In this document: positions 21,021 to 32,790 of the stretch, piece after piece | How positions within the stretch are numbered: the stretch's first letter is position 1 | Layout: each line of letters begins with the position of its first letter | Origin: Spiroplasma clarkii | Lineage (GTDB): Bacteria > Bacillota_I > Bacilli_A > Mycoplasmatales > Mycoplasmataceae | Assembly: GCF_002795265.1 (NCBI RefSeq) | Contig: NZ_CP024870.1 | Span: 372,001-436,000, forward strand | Direction of reading: 5' to 3' | Length of the DNA: 64,000 nt | Notes under the pieces: model-generated | What the model was told of the DNA's origin: nothing | Databases searched by the model: none | What the model saw: the letters and a program-made list of their open reading frames with translations, nothing else | Position numbers and translations under genes: made by a program

Positions 21021-22894
21021 ATGAACAATTTTAACATTATGGTACGCTTTGATTTCCAAAGACTACTAAAAAAGAAAGCTTTTTGAATTATATCAACAAT
21101 TCATTTATTAACTGTTTTTGTAGGATTACTATTGATTTTATTATCACCATTTCTACAAATGACAATCTTGAGTTTATTTGCAGTTATTACAATTGCCCCC
21201 TCAATTTTTTGACTAACATATTTTAACACAGATTCAATTTTGACTTTTTTTATTTATGATAAAAATAGTGGAATTCAAAATCTTGAACTTCGTCGTGGTT
21301 TGAAAAAAAGTGAAATCTTTTTTCAAAGTTAATTGTTAATAAAACAATTTCAACAATCTACATTTTATTAATAATTTCATTTGCCTTTACTTTACCAAGT
21401 GTAATTCCAGTAAGAACACAACATATTGTTTTAAATACTGTAGCATTTGGAAGTTTTAGTTTATTCGCTTATGATATTTTAATTTCAGGTTTAATTTATT
21501 TAATTGCAATTAAATCAAACAAAATAGCAAAGGTTTTACCAACTTCATGAGTTTTGTCAGCCTTTTGTTCATTGTTTTATATTTTGGGAGTAATGCAGTT
21601 TATGGGTTCAGACATTGATGTGACAACATCAAATGCAGATATTTTAAGTTATCACTACCAAAAAATTGCACAAAAATATGATAAGGGACTTGCTGCTAAA
21701 TTCTTATCTGAGTTAGATAAGAATGAAACTATTGAATTAAGACTATCTGGATTTTTAGATGTTGATTCAAAATTGGGTTCAGCTGTAATAAACAACATTC
21801 AAATTAAAGATCCAACTTTTGCTTTTGAACTTTTTTATACTTATCAAAATGATGGAGGAGTTCAAGGAATTAGTGAACTGATTAAAAATTACTTACTTGG
21901 TATTAACAATAGTTATAATATTTTAAAGTCTCAAGACATTACAGATGTTGAAAATTTAACAGTTAGCTATAAAGTGGGTGTTACACCTGAAATAGTTGAA
22001 GACTATTTGGCAAATAGTTTTGCTTATAATTTTTTTAAAACATTTATGGATAAAAAACCCACAACCACAAATGATTTTAAAAATTCATTTATAGTTAATA
22101 GAACCTTAGCAGCTTTAACTGCCCCAGGTCAACTGACTGATGCTAGCAAAAAACTTTCAATTGAGAATAAGAACTTGGTTGATTTTTTAGAACAAAATAA
22201 TATTACAGTTTACTCTGATGAGCTACTTGAATTACAAAAGTTACTGGTAGATAAATTTAATTATGATATAGCTGTGACTTGAAAAATCAGATCAAATTTA
22301 AATAGTGTATACAATGGTTTAAGTATTGGCTATTTTGATCCTCTTCAAAATATTGACGAATATGGAAAAATCTTAAAATTTAGTAGTGGGGATCGTACCT
22401 TATATAGTTTAATGATTGGTGGGGGTAATGTAGAACCATTGGTTGTGAAATCTAAAGATTTATTAACTAGCTACAATAGTGATGCTGATGAACTTCAAAG
22501 AAGAATTTTGTGATTCAAAGATAAAAATGAATTTTCAAAATATACTGCTTCAAGAAGAACTTTAAATCTTTTATATAATCTTAACCCATTTGGAAGTTTA
22601 TATAACATGGCCTACTTTTCAGGTGTTAATCAGCCTAAGTTTGATATCCCCATGACTTCAATCAACTTATTTGGAACTCCAAGTTTTAGAACTGGTTATA
22701 TTATAAGTTCAACAGATCCAACAGAGTTAAATTTTAATGAGAATACTTTACAGTTTACAAACAGACCATTTAGTGTTGCTGCTACATATGTTTGTTATTT
22801 TGCTCTTGGAATTACCCTTGGAGCAATTTCATATTGGGTTTTTGTTAAAAAAACCAAGTATAAAGTTAAGAAACAAAAAGGAGGAGTTAAATAA
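21021..22894 (+). pseudogene. ABC-2-like permease, split by a frameshift
   Basis: The ATG at 21021 has a good TGGAGGA site. The frame runs 103 codons (FWIISTIHLLTVFVGLLLIL membrane helix, then LELRRGLKKSEIFF) to a TAA at 21330-21332. The protein continues without interruption in the -1 frame from the six-T run at 21318-21323 (SKLIVNKTISTIYILLIISFAF) to 22894. Adding one nucleotide there would restore about 624 residues: several N-terminal helices, a long extracytoplasmic domain, and a final helix (YVCYFALGITLGAISYW). It overlaps the ATPase start, so it is the permease of the pair. The indel may be decay, slippage-based phase variation or sequencing error. Confidence 0.75.
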
Positions 22895-23646
22895 TGTTAG
22901 AAATTAAAAATATTTCAAAAAACTTTGGTGAAGCTGGAATTAAAGGTATTGGTTTAACTCTAGAACCAGGAGATATTATTGGTTTAGTTGGTGACAATGG
23001 AGCTGGAAAATCAACCTTTATTAAATGTATTTTTAAAGAATATGATAAAGATGAAGGAGAAGTTCTCTTAAATGGTAGTTCAATTTATGAGCAACGCTCA
23101 TTAAGTTCTCTTTGTTTTTTTCCAGATCAAAGTGTTTACCCAAAAGGTATTAAAATTAAAGATTATTGTTTATTAGATGCCCAATTAGCTGGAATTAATA
23201 AAACTGCTGCTTTAAAAAGACTTCAAGAGCTATTAGAACTTTTTGGATTAGCAGACTATTTAAACAAAACCTTTGCTCAATTATCTGCAGGAATGCAGAA
23301 AAAAATGATGTTAGTAATTACTTTAGTTTCTAATCCAAAATACATCTTTTTAGATGAACCAACAGCAAATTTAGATGTTAATTCTCGAATTGAGCTTTTA
23401 GGAATTATTAAAACCTTAAGTCAAAAAGGAATAGGAATTTTAATTACAAGTCACATTATTGATGAATTACAAGGTATTATTAATAAATTAGTTATCATTG
23501 ACAGTGGTTTACAAGTTTATAATGCAAAATTTGATGCTCAAATTGAATCAATTCAAAAAATTTATAGCAGTGTTTCATCAAGAATAAAAATTAACCAAGA
23601 AAAGGTTGTTGCCAACCTTGACTTAGAGAAAAATTTAAAACTTTAA
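22894..23646 (+). CDS. ABC transporter ATP-binding protein
   Basis: 250 residues. Walker A GDNGAGKST (about 34-42), Q-loop region CFFPDQS, signature LSAGMQKK (canonical LSGGQ changed), Walker B YIFLDEPTANLD and switch His in ITSHIIDEL. The start overlaps the permease stop as TAATG, so translation is coupled. The C-terminal 40 residues are a polar extension. It belongs to the CcmA/DRA-type exporters that pair with ABC-2 permeases. If the permease frameshift is real, this ATPase lacks its local partner. Confidence 0.93.
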   Translation: MLEIKNISKNFGEAGIKGIGLTLEPGDIIGLVGDNGAGKSTFIKCIFKEYDKDEGEVLLNGSSIYEQRSLSSLCFFPDQSVYPKGIKIKDYCLLDAQLAGINKTAALKRLQELLELFGLADYLNKTFAQLSAGMQKKMMLVITLVSNPKYIFLDEPTANLDVNSRIELLGIIKTLSQKGIGILITSHIIDELQGIINKLVIIDSGLQVYNAKFDAQIESIQKIYSSVSSRIKINQEKVVANLDLEKNLKL

Positions 23647-23656
23647 TACTTTTTTT

Positions 23657-23689
23657 AAACTATGGAATTTATAATTTCATAGTTTTTTT
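23657..23689 (+). terminator. Terminator of the ABC operon
   Basis: 13-bp stem AAACTATGGAATT / AATTTCATAGTTT with a 3-nt loop and seven T. Confidence 0.85.
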
Positions 23690-24224
23690 GATAAATTATT
23701 AGATTTGGTGATAATCACAAATAAATAATTAAATATTCTAAAAAACTTTAAAATTTCCAAAAAAATGTATTATTATATAGTTGTAGAAGGTAAAAACTAG
23801 TAATAAGTAAAAGCAAATAATTGTTACACCAATATTCCGACGCCTTCTGTTAATGATTATTTCTTTTAACCTAAGGTTTTTCAACCTAACTGATTAAACT
23901 CCTAGGTATTTTAGACTTATTACAAAAAAGCTTATTTGTTTAAAATAAGCTTAAGTATTTAAAATGATGTGAATTTTTTAATCTTAAAATTATTTAATAA
24001 GTATTTTTAATAAATTTGAAAATGTAATAACCAGATAGAATTGTTGATTAGATAACATATTTATATTTTCACTTGCCTAAAAACTCCTTTTCAGGTAATT
24101 TCTAAGAATCTACGTATTTTTTATTAAAAAACAATGTCTTTGTTAAATATAAATTAGATTATAAATTTTTAAAGCATTTAAATATTTTATAACAGATTAA
24201 AACTCAAAAGGAGGAGTAAAAAAA
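23690..24224. other. Long leader before the lipoprotein array, possible structured RNA
   Basis: About 535 bp without an ORF. Local complementarity: AGAAGG near 23787 with CCTTCT near 23852, an AACCTAAGGTT palindrome, and a perfect 10-bp hairpin at 23928-23952 (AAGCTTATTT / AAATAAGCTT). The hairpin lacks a T-run. It may be a leader or small RNA; no known class is recognised. Confidence 0.35.
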
Positions 24225-25099
24225 ATGAAAAAATTATTAACATTATTTGGTGTTGTAAGTTTTTACAAGTAGCAGCACTAAATGTGGTGGCCTGTACAGA
24301 TCCAACATCAAATTCTGATAACAAGCCAAAACCTGATGCTAACAAACCTGTTTTGACACAAGAAATATTTGATGAGTTTTTTAACAATGATCCTACAGTA
24401 AATTATACAGGAGCATATGTTTTTAATGATGGAGACAAATTTGATGATTGAACATCAGTTACAAGTATTTTTCTAAGAAAAATTGCAATTGAGACTTTGT
24501 ATAAAGATTTTAGTGATAAGTACACAAACAATGACTTTGCCTTTTTAACAGGTTCATTTAATAACAGTTCAATTATTTTTAAAACTAGTGAAATGATTAC
24601 AATCAAAATTTCAATACCATTTAGAACCACATCACAAAAGGATGAGGGAAAGAATGATACATTAAATTTTACATTTAATTTTAAGCAAACCAATAAAATG
24701 ATGGGAACTGAATTATTAGAAGAAATTTTTAGTGCCTATTTTACTAGATATTTTTTTAGAAATAACTCAACTGAAATAAATACAAGTAGAACTGAAGATG
24801 AAGAAAGATATACAGCTTGAGGAGGACCAAATTTTGCATTATTTTCACAAAGTGAACTAGAAGAATTCAACGAACATGCTTCTAAAATTAGTTATTTAAC
24901 AGATGCCTATTCTGAAAGAATGCAATCTGATAGTAATGATAATTTGTTATTGAAGGATATTGATGTAGAAATATTAGATTGTCAAGACCATAAAGAAATT
25001 GATGGTGTCAAGTATTATAAAATAAAAGCAAAATTATTCTTAAAATCAAACCCTGAAATTTTTATAGAAAAAGAATTTATTGATAGAGGTTATGAATAA
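24225..25099 (+). pseudogene. Lipoprotein, family B copy 1, frameshifted in the signal peptide
   Basis: It starts MKKLLTLFGVVSF like its neighbours, then meets TAG at 24270-24272. The reason is one missing T: it has five T in AGTTTTTACAAG where copies 2 and 3 have six. From there the -1 frame is open to 25099 and encodes the whole lipobox (VVAC) and mature domain, nearly identical to copy 2. The rest of the gene shows no sign of decay. The lesion is therefore recent, a reversible homopolymer switch, or a read error. Promoter, leader and ribosome-binding site are intact, and it is the first gene of the array, so its state might affect expression of those behind. Confidence 0.8.
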
Positions 25100-25170
25100 A
25101 CATGCAATGATTTTTATAAACATTTAAATATTTTATAACAAATTAAAACTCAAAAGGAGGAGTAAAAGAA

Positions 25171-26046
25171 ATGAAAAAATTATTAACATTATTTGGTGTT
25201 GTAAGTTTTTTACAAGTGGCAGCACTAAATGTGGTGGCATGTACAGATCCAACATCAAATTCTGATAACAAGCCAAAACCTGATGCTAGCAAGCCAGTTT
25301 TGACACAAGAAATATTTGATGAGTTTTTTAACAATGATCCTACAGTAAATTACACAGGAGCATATGTTTTTAATGATGGAGACGAAATTGGAGACTGACT
25401 ATCAGTTACGGGCTCTTTTTTAGGAAAGTTGGCTGTTGAAACTCTGTATAAAGATTTTAGTGATAAGTATACAAATAATGACTTTGCCTTTTTAACAGGT
25501 TCATTTAATAACAGTTCAATTATTTTCAAAACCAATGAAACAGCCACAGTTAAAATGCAAATACCCTTTAGAACCACATCGCAGGAGAATGATCAATTAA
25601 ACAGAACTCTAAATTTTACATTTAATTTTAAACAAACCAGTAAAATGACGGGAACTGAGCTATTAGAAGAAATTTTTAATGTCTATTTTATTTGATATTT
25701 TTTGAGAAATAACCCAACTGAAATAAATACAAGTAGATCCGAGGATGAAGAGAAATATACAGCCTGGGTAGGGAAAAATGAGGGTTTATTTTCACAAAAT
25801 GAACTAGAAGAATTCAATGAACATGCTTCTAAAATAAGTTATTTAACAGATGCCTATTCTGAAAGAATGCAAGAGGATAGTAAAACTGATTCATTATTGA
25901 AGGATATTGATGTAGAAATATTAGATTGTCAAGACCATAAAGTAATTGATGGTGTTAAGTATTATAAAATAAAAGTAAAATTATTCTTAAAATCAAATCA
26001 CGGAATTTTAATAGAGAAAGAATTTATTGATAGAGGTGATGAATAA
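25171..26046 (+). CDS. Lipoprotein, family B copy 2
   Basis: 291 residues. Signal peptide MKKLLTLFGVVSFLQVAALN, lipobox VVAC, then an acidic/polar linker (TDPTSNSDNKPKPD). The mature domain carries LTQEIFDEFFNNDPTVNYTG, YVFNDGDEIGDW and, near the end, DVEILDCQDHK followed by KVKLFLKSN. Trp codons are TGA and TGG. It is intact and serves as reference for the array. AAAAGGAGGAG precedes the ATG. Unknown function; it is surface exposed, and the tandem arrangement is typical of mollicute antigenic or adhesive families. Confidence 0.9.
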
Positions 26047-26117
26047 GTATGCAATGATTTTTATAAGCATTTAAATATCTTATAACAAATTAAAACTCAA
26101 AAGGAGGAGTAAAAAAA

Positions 26118-26993
26118 ATGAAAAAATTATTAACATTATTTGGTGTTCTAAGTTTTTTACAAGTAGCAGCACTAAATGTGGTGGCTTGTACAGATCCAAC
26201 ATCAAATTCTGATAACAAGCCAAAACCTGATGCTAACAAACCAGTTTTGACACAAGAAATATTTGATGAGTTTTTTAACAATGATCCTACAGTAAATTAC
26301 ACAGGAGCATATGTTTTTAATGATGGAGATGAAATTGGTGATTGACTGACAGTCTCAGGTACTTTTCTATCAAAGTTGGCAGTTGCAACTTTGTATAAAG
26401 ATTTTAGTGATAAGTATACAAACAATGATTTTGCATTTGTAACAGGTTCATTTAATGACGGTTCAATTATTTTTAAAACCAATGAAATGGTTACAATCAA
26501 AACTTCAACACCTTTTAGAACAACATCACAAAAGGATGAAGAGATGAATAGAAGATTAAGTTTTACATTTAATTTTAAACAAACCAACAATATGACTGGG
26601 GTTGAATTATTAGAAGAAATATTTAATTCCTATTTTACTTTATATTTTTTTAGAAATAATCCAACTGAAATAAATACTAGTCGAAACAAGTATGAAGAAT
26701 ATTATACAGCTTGAGGGGGACCAACATACTCAGTATTCTCAGAAAGTGAACTAGAATCATATTCCAATCAAATTTCTAAAATTAATTATCTAGCAAATGC
26801 ATATTTTGAAAGAATGAATGAAGATAGAAAAACAAATTCATTACTACAAGATATAGATGTAAAAATATTGGATTTACACGATCATAAAGTAGTTGATAGT
26901 ATTAAATACTATAAAATTAAAGCAAAATTATTCTTAAAATCAAACCCTGAAATTTTTATAGAAAAAGAATTCATTGACAGAGGTTATGAATAA
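26118..26993 (+). CDS. Lipoprotein, family B copy 3
   Basis: 291 residues, same length as copy 2. The signal peptide and the first 75 residues are almost unchanged (GVLSF in place of GVVSF). Divergence is concentrated in the last third: SRNKYEEYYTAWGGP, a changed helix ESELESYSNQISKINYLANAYFERM, and DVKILDLHDHK, where a Cys of the other copies is lost. This pattern of a constant start and a drifting C-terminal half suggests gene conversion or selection acting on different segments. Function unknown. Confidence 0.9.
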
Positions 26994-27063
26994 ATATGCA
27001 GTATTTTTATATAAACATTTAAATATTTAAAACAAATTAAAACTCAAAAGGAGGAGTAAAAAA

Positions 27064-27921
27064 ATGAAAAAATTATTAACTTTATTTGGTGTGATCTGTT
27101 TTTCACAAATTGGAGCACTAAATGTGGTGGCTTGTACAGATCCAGTAGAAAATCCTGATAATGAGGAAAAGCCAATTTTGACACAAGAAATATTTGATGA
27201 GTTTTTTGATAATGACCCCACAGTAAATTATACAGGAGCATATGTTTTTAATGATGGAGATAAATTTGATGACTGAAAATCAATTACAAATTCGTTTTTA
27301 TCAAAACTTGCAATTGAAAATTTGTATAAAGACCTTAATGATAAGTATACAAATAATGACTTTGCCTTTTTAACTGGATTGATTGAAGATAATCAACTTG
27401 CTTTTCAGAACAATGAAGTTATTACAATTAAAACAAGTATGGGACTCAGAACAACATCACAAAAGGATTCAGGTATGAATAGAGGGCTAAATTTTACATT
27501 TAATTTTAAACAAACCAATAAAATGACAGGAACTGAACTATTAGAAGAAATTTTTAACAACTATTTTACAGTATATTCTTTTAGAAATAATCCAACTAAA
27601 ATAAATACAAGTTGAAATGAAGATGAAGAAAGATACACAGAATGAGGGTGGGAAACTGGTCTATTTTCATCAAGTAAATTAGAAGAATTTAGTAATCAAA
27701 TAGACAAAGTAAGTTATTTAACCAATGCCTATTCTGAAAGAATGGAAGAGGATAGCAAAACTGATTCATTATTGAATGATATTGATGTAGAAATATTAGA
27801 TTGTCAATATCATAAAGAAGTTGATGGTGTTAAGTATTATAAAATAAAAGCAAAATTATTCTTAAAATCAAATCATGGAATTTCAATAATAAAAGAATTT
27901 ATTGATAGAGATGATGAATAA
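27064..27921 (+). CDS. Lipoprotein, family B copy 4
   Basis: 285 residues, the most divergent copy. The signal peptide reads MKKLLTLFGVICFSQIGALN with the VVAC lipobox. The linker is six residues shorter (TDPVENPDNEEKP). It keeps LTQEIFDEFFDNDPTVNYTG, LYKDLNDKYTNNDFAFLTG, the central FTFNFKQTNKMTGTELLEEIF and the DVEILDCQYHK end. The stop at 27919-27921 is only 2 nt from the ATG of the next operon, so that operon may be transcribed from the array. Confidence 0.88.
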
Positions 27922-27923
27922 GT

Positions 27924-30672
27924 ATGCAATGATTTTTTAAAACAAGAAAAAGAATAATGGCTTTTACAGCAGCAATTTTTCTAGCACTTTCTACAACAGT
28001 AGTTACTGTTGTAATGGTAGTTGTTCCTCATACCAATAATTCATTTCATTATGAATTTGATGGTAGAAGGTTCAACACCAAAGAAGAATTAGATGAATAT
28101 ATCACTAACAATCTAGAGTATAATCCAAAAGAAACACAAAATGATTTTTATTTATATGATTCAAAAGCTTATGCAGTCAATGGCTTAAAAGCCATTGCAG
28201 AGGATATTGCAACAAAAAACAAAATTGTTGAAGAAAAAACATATAAAAATGTCAATGATTACATCATTGACACTTCAAACCAATTATCTGATGATGTTGT
28301 GACCAACCCAGGTGAAAAACTTATAAATATTTATCAAGGAAATGATGGAGTTGCATACACAGATAAAAATGAAGCAATTGATACTTTCCAAGACATAAAA
28401 AAAATCACTATGATTAATAATTTCAATGGTGAAGAAAACATTGAATTTGAAAATCAAAATGATGCACTGTCATATTATGATAGTGTCATAAGAAAAGAAC
28501 TTGAAAATGGAACTCAAACAGACAAATACAATGTTTCTGGAATTGATATGACAAAAGATCAAGTTTTGCAATGAATTGAACAAACTTCAAATATTAAATA
28601 TCAACATGGGAATTTTTCTTGGTCACCAAATCAAATCCCGGATATAAGTGAAATGAAGTTAACTAGAGCAGATGAAGAAAAAATTCAACCATTTCAACCA
28701 GTTAAAAATGCTTATTGAATTGATTATGACTCAAAAGGTTTTACAGGAACTTTTAGGGGTCCAAAATATATAACAAGTAATGAAAGTTTTGATGCCTTTC
28801 GTGAACTTCTATACACAAATTGAAAAAAGGTTGATACAAAACCAATTAATGCTATACTATCACCAATTCAAGGTAGTGCAGAAATTGCAAAAACCATAAT
28901 CAATAATAAATTTAAGCAGGTTACAGATGATTGAGATATTAAAGATTTCTTTGTAAAGGATAATAAAGAAAACACTTATAAGTTAAATGAATTACTTGAC
29001 AAATATTTTGGAACAAGCAAAAAAAACAATAGAATTCCATTGAGAGAACTACAAAGTTGTTAAAAGAAATTTATCTAAAGTTTCAGAGTTGCCTTTATTT
29101 GAAAAAAATCTTATTTTTGCTAAAAATCTATACTTATTTTTAGTAACCAGAAACAATAATGGTAAAGAGCAACAAGTATTAGACATAACTAATTTCTTGA
29201 AAACAGCTTTAAAAGAATTTATTAGAGAACAAACCTCATTATATCCAGATGAATTGCTTGATGAATTGTTTACACCAGATACTGTTTCAACAAAAACTAG
29301 TAAAAAACAAACAATGGATTTTATAACCATTGTAGATATGTTTATAGATCCATCATCACTTCAAAATAAAGTAAATAGTGATTTTGAATTGACAGATAAC
29401 ATAATTAAAGGTATGAATGATGTTGGTGATGTAATTTTTGGAGAATTAGGAAAATTACAAGGTCTTGTCAAAAATGTCAAAGCTAATTCAGATCAAATTA
29501 AAAAAATTAACTATGAGTACAGTTACAACAAACTTAAATTGAAGAAGTTTGATAGTGATGAAGAAAAAAAAGAGGCTTTCAAGGAACTTGAAGAACGTTA
29601 TAAAAAAGCTGAAGTTGATGAAAAAACTGGTAAAGTAAAAATGAAAGAAAGCCCTGTAACCACTGGAGTTGGGAAAATGGTGGGAAGTATGTTATCTGGT
29701 TTTGCAGCAGCAAAAGCAGTTTGAGATATTGGAAACATGCTTTCATTTATGTCATATGTTACTTACCAAAATGACTTGGGGGGTGGTCAAGTTCTAACTT
29801 ATACTGTTACTGGATATAACATTCCCTTAATTGGTATACACTTTGACAATGATGAGTTTAAAGGTAATTTTAGTGCAACTCCACTTTTTGATGGAAGCAT
29901 AATCCCAGAACCAGAAACTGATGATGAACAATATTATCTTGTTTATGGAAGTCTTTTTGTAGGTAAAAAAGCTGCAGAAGACTACTTGAAGTACTACATT
30001 ATTGCAAATCCATTGCAATTTAGTGATACAAATATGCTTTACATAAACATTATGTCCCAAGAAGAATCGTTTGAAGTCACTATCAATAAAGAAAATGAAA
30101 ATGATAATTTACAAGAGTCCAGTTTCTTAGAACAATTTAATCAATTTAAAGAGAACATCTTTAACAAGTACTTTAAGTCATCAGCAGTTAAAGCATATAG
30201 TGATGGATTTGGAAATTTCTTTTCAGAAAAAACTCATGCTTTAAATAGCATGAGTCAAAATCTTACTTATAAAAAATTTAATAACAAATACAAAATTGTT
30301 ATTAATGGTTTATCATATTATTATGATTCATGAGATGAAGCATGAGAACATCAAAAAGTAAATGTTGAAAGTAAGTTAGTAAGCAAAGTTACCTTAAACT
30401 CTGAACTAATTAAATCAACCTACTTTAATGAAATTAAAGAATACAACAAAATTGCTTACTCAATTTTTAAAGTATTCTTTAATGGGAAATATCGTTATTT
30501 CACAACATACAATGATGCATTGTACTATATGTTTGGAAATACAAGTATTATAAGAAAAAATGACACACTAACATACTATGAAGTAAGTTATAAAGGTGTT
30601 TTGTACGAAAATGAAGTAGAATTTTACAAGTGAGTTTCAGAAAACTTAGTAGTTGTAAAAGGGAAGGAGTAA
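27924..30672 (+). pseudogene. Large repeat-module surface protein, frameshifted
   Basis: The ATG at 27924 gives MQWFFKTRKRIM followed by a membrane segment (AAIFLALSTTVVTVVMVVV), a signal anchor or signal peptide. The frame stops at TAA 29061-29063 after RIPLRELQSC. Sequence continues in the +1 frame with KVVKRNLSKVSELPLFEKN to 30672. Removing one A from the AAA at 29053-29055 restores about 915 residues. The protein contains many short modules of the type aromatic-x-G-x-x-Y/F followed by a helix with D/E-A (YEFDGRRFNTKEELDEY; FNGKYRYFTTYNDALYY; VINGLSYYYDSWDEAW). The same module recurs in the next gene. A Lys/Glu-rich coil and GMLSGFAAAKAV-type apolar segment lie in the middle. Function unknown. 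Confidence 0.7.
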
Positions 30673-30675
30673 TTT

Positions 30676-32790
30676 ATGAAATTAAAATATTTGATTTCAC
30701 TTTGTGGAATTGGTATTGCAAGTGCACCAGTAGCTATGAGTTCACATGCAATTGTCGAAACAGAAAATCAAAATTCTATAGAAGTTGAAAGATTATTTAA
30801 CTCTATTAAAACAGGTTCAAAACCAATTGAAGAAATTGAAAAGTGATCTGTTGATGGTCTTGATTTCTATGATGAAAATAATTTAAACAATTATTTAATA
30901 GAACAAGGAAATATTGAGAAGGTGGCTACTTCTTCAAATCCATCAAAAATCATCAAAGACCATGCCAATGGGATTTTAGATGAAAGCAAAATTTATGATT
31001 TAGATCAAAATCAGTACCAAAGAATTTATCGAGATGCCTTTGGTAATACTGCTTTAACCAAAAAAGCAGCACTGGACACTTATGTAAATATGGGGTCAGT
31101 AAATCATAAATATAGTTATGATAACTATTCATGATTTGATTCTCCAGAAGAAGCAAAAAATGATTATGTTTATCAAGGTGGATTAAGAAAATCACTATAT
31201 TATTTTATTAATGGGAGATATTACAATGTTTTTAATAGTAAAGATAGACAAGACCTTCTAAACACTTTTAAGGAAGGGTACCGAATCACTCCAAGTGATA
31301 TGACCAACCACCAAACTATTTATGGAACAAAAAACAATGTTGCCACAACTGTAAAGTCAACTTTACGAAGTGTTTGAACTAAGGGAAAAAATAGTGCACC
31401 AAAAGGTGAAATGCACTACTCAAATTATATTACCAAAGATGCAGCTAAATTTGTAAATATTAGAACTAGTCAAGGGATTTATTTAGAAGTTTGATATAAA
31501 GGTGATAATGCACCTTCATGATGACCTGCAGGTTTTTCAGACATAGAATATCTTGAAACTGAAACAGCACCATTAATATTTGATGACAAATCTATTGATG
31601 CAAAATATTTAAGTGATAAAGTGAACTGAAAGAGGGTTTTAGAAAAAGACGGAAATGAAGATTTGAAAGAAACTTTCACATTAGAAAAGGGTGGTATGAA
31701 TCAAGAAACTAAAAGGAAATTTACTAAAATTAGAATTCGACCAATTGAAGATTTAATTGGAATTGGCTATTCAAAAGTTAATTTTAATATTCAGAATTTT
31801 GCAGACAGTTCAAAAACAAATATTCAATTATATTCTGATCTAGAAAAGAAAAATAAAATTTATGATCGTTCATATGATAGATGCTTTGGGTCATTCTCTG
31901 ATTTTTCTACATATGATGTTAATAATTTATATGATGATTGATTTGAATATTTTAAAGATAAAGAGCTCTTTAAAAATATTCCAAAATCACTAGATGGAAA
32001 ATTAAATGAAATTGGTAGACCCGTTAATGCTTATGGTGTTGCAAATGACTATTTATATGATGTCAATGGTCAACAAGGAGAAAAATACTCATACTATGAA
32101 TCTCAAAACCAATATAATAAAATAATGATGAATGAAATTTTAAATGGTGAAACCAAAGTTGAAAATGGTGTAACTGTTTACAAGATAAGAGAAGATTTTT
32201 GAGCCACAAAAGAACAAGTTGAAAACTACATGTTCTTATATGGAAAAATGGATACAAGACTTATGTATACATTTATTAATGAACAAGATATTTCATCACA
32301 AGATGGACTAGTTTTAGCTCAAACTGAAGCAGAAGCTCGTCGAAAAATGTTTGAGTATGAATCTAAAATACTTCTAAACAGATATTTTGCTTATGATGTT
32401 TTTGGTAACTTTCAATCTTCTGCAGAATCTGCAGCCGATGCTATAAGAAAAATGCAAAATCAAATTTCACTAACTAGTAAATTTATTAACAAAGCTGAAA
32501 TAGAATCATGAAATGGAAGACCAAGATCATATGAAGAAATTATTCAAGATGGAGTTTATACAGTTTATAGTATAGTAATTGACAAAAACTCTGGTAAAAA
32601 AATTTACTTTGCCAATTATGATAATGCTTTAAAAGCTGTAAAAGCTGGTTTACAACACACTACTATTAAATCAGATGATAAAACTACTTTATTCTTATAT
32701 GCTTATGTTGATGAATTTGGAGAAAGCAAAATCTATATTTTCAAAAGTGATGCAGAAATTTATGCAATTGTTAGAGAAATTTTAAGTTAA
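30676..32790 (+). CDS. Secreted repeat-module protein
   Basis: 704 residues, several TGA-encoded Trp. The Sec signal peptide MKLKYLISLCGIGIASAPVA ends near SHA and there is no lipobox. Modules like those of the preceding protein occur throughout: QRIYRDAFGNTALTKKAALD, YYFINGRYYNVFNSKDRQDL, and near the C-terminus KIYFANYDNALKAVKAG and KIYIFKSDAEIYAIV. GGAAGGAG ribosome-binding site; the stop overlaps the next ATG. The mature start (AIVETEN) resembles that of the 543-residue secreted protein at 1542-3173 (AVIETSK), a hint that the two loci share secretion or processing. Function unknown. Confidence 0.85.

Larger units (their letters stand above)
24190..27950 (+). repeat. Four-copy tandem repeat of a lipoprotein gene with its leader
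   Basis: Units start at 24225, 25171, 26118 and 27064, so the period is 946-947 bp. Each unit carries the same leader (TTAAAACTCAAAAGGAGGAG) before its ATG. Three units end in a copy of ATGCAATGATTTTT, the sequence that begins the gene at 27924. Confidence 0.9.

Noticed and set aside
24187-27241. Minus-strand ORFs of 60-100 codons opposite each lipoprotein copy
   Set aside because: They repeat only because the sense genes are repeated, and they have no ribosome-binding sites or recognisable products.
24190-27950. CRISPR-like periodicity
   Set aside because: The repeat period is about 946 bp and consists of whole genes. No short direct repeats with unique spacers and no cas genes were found in the window.
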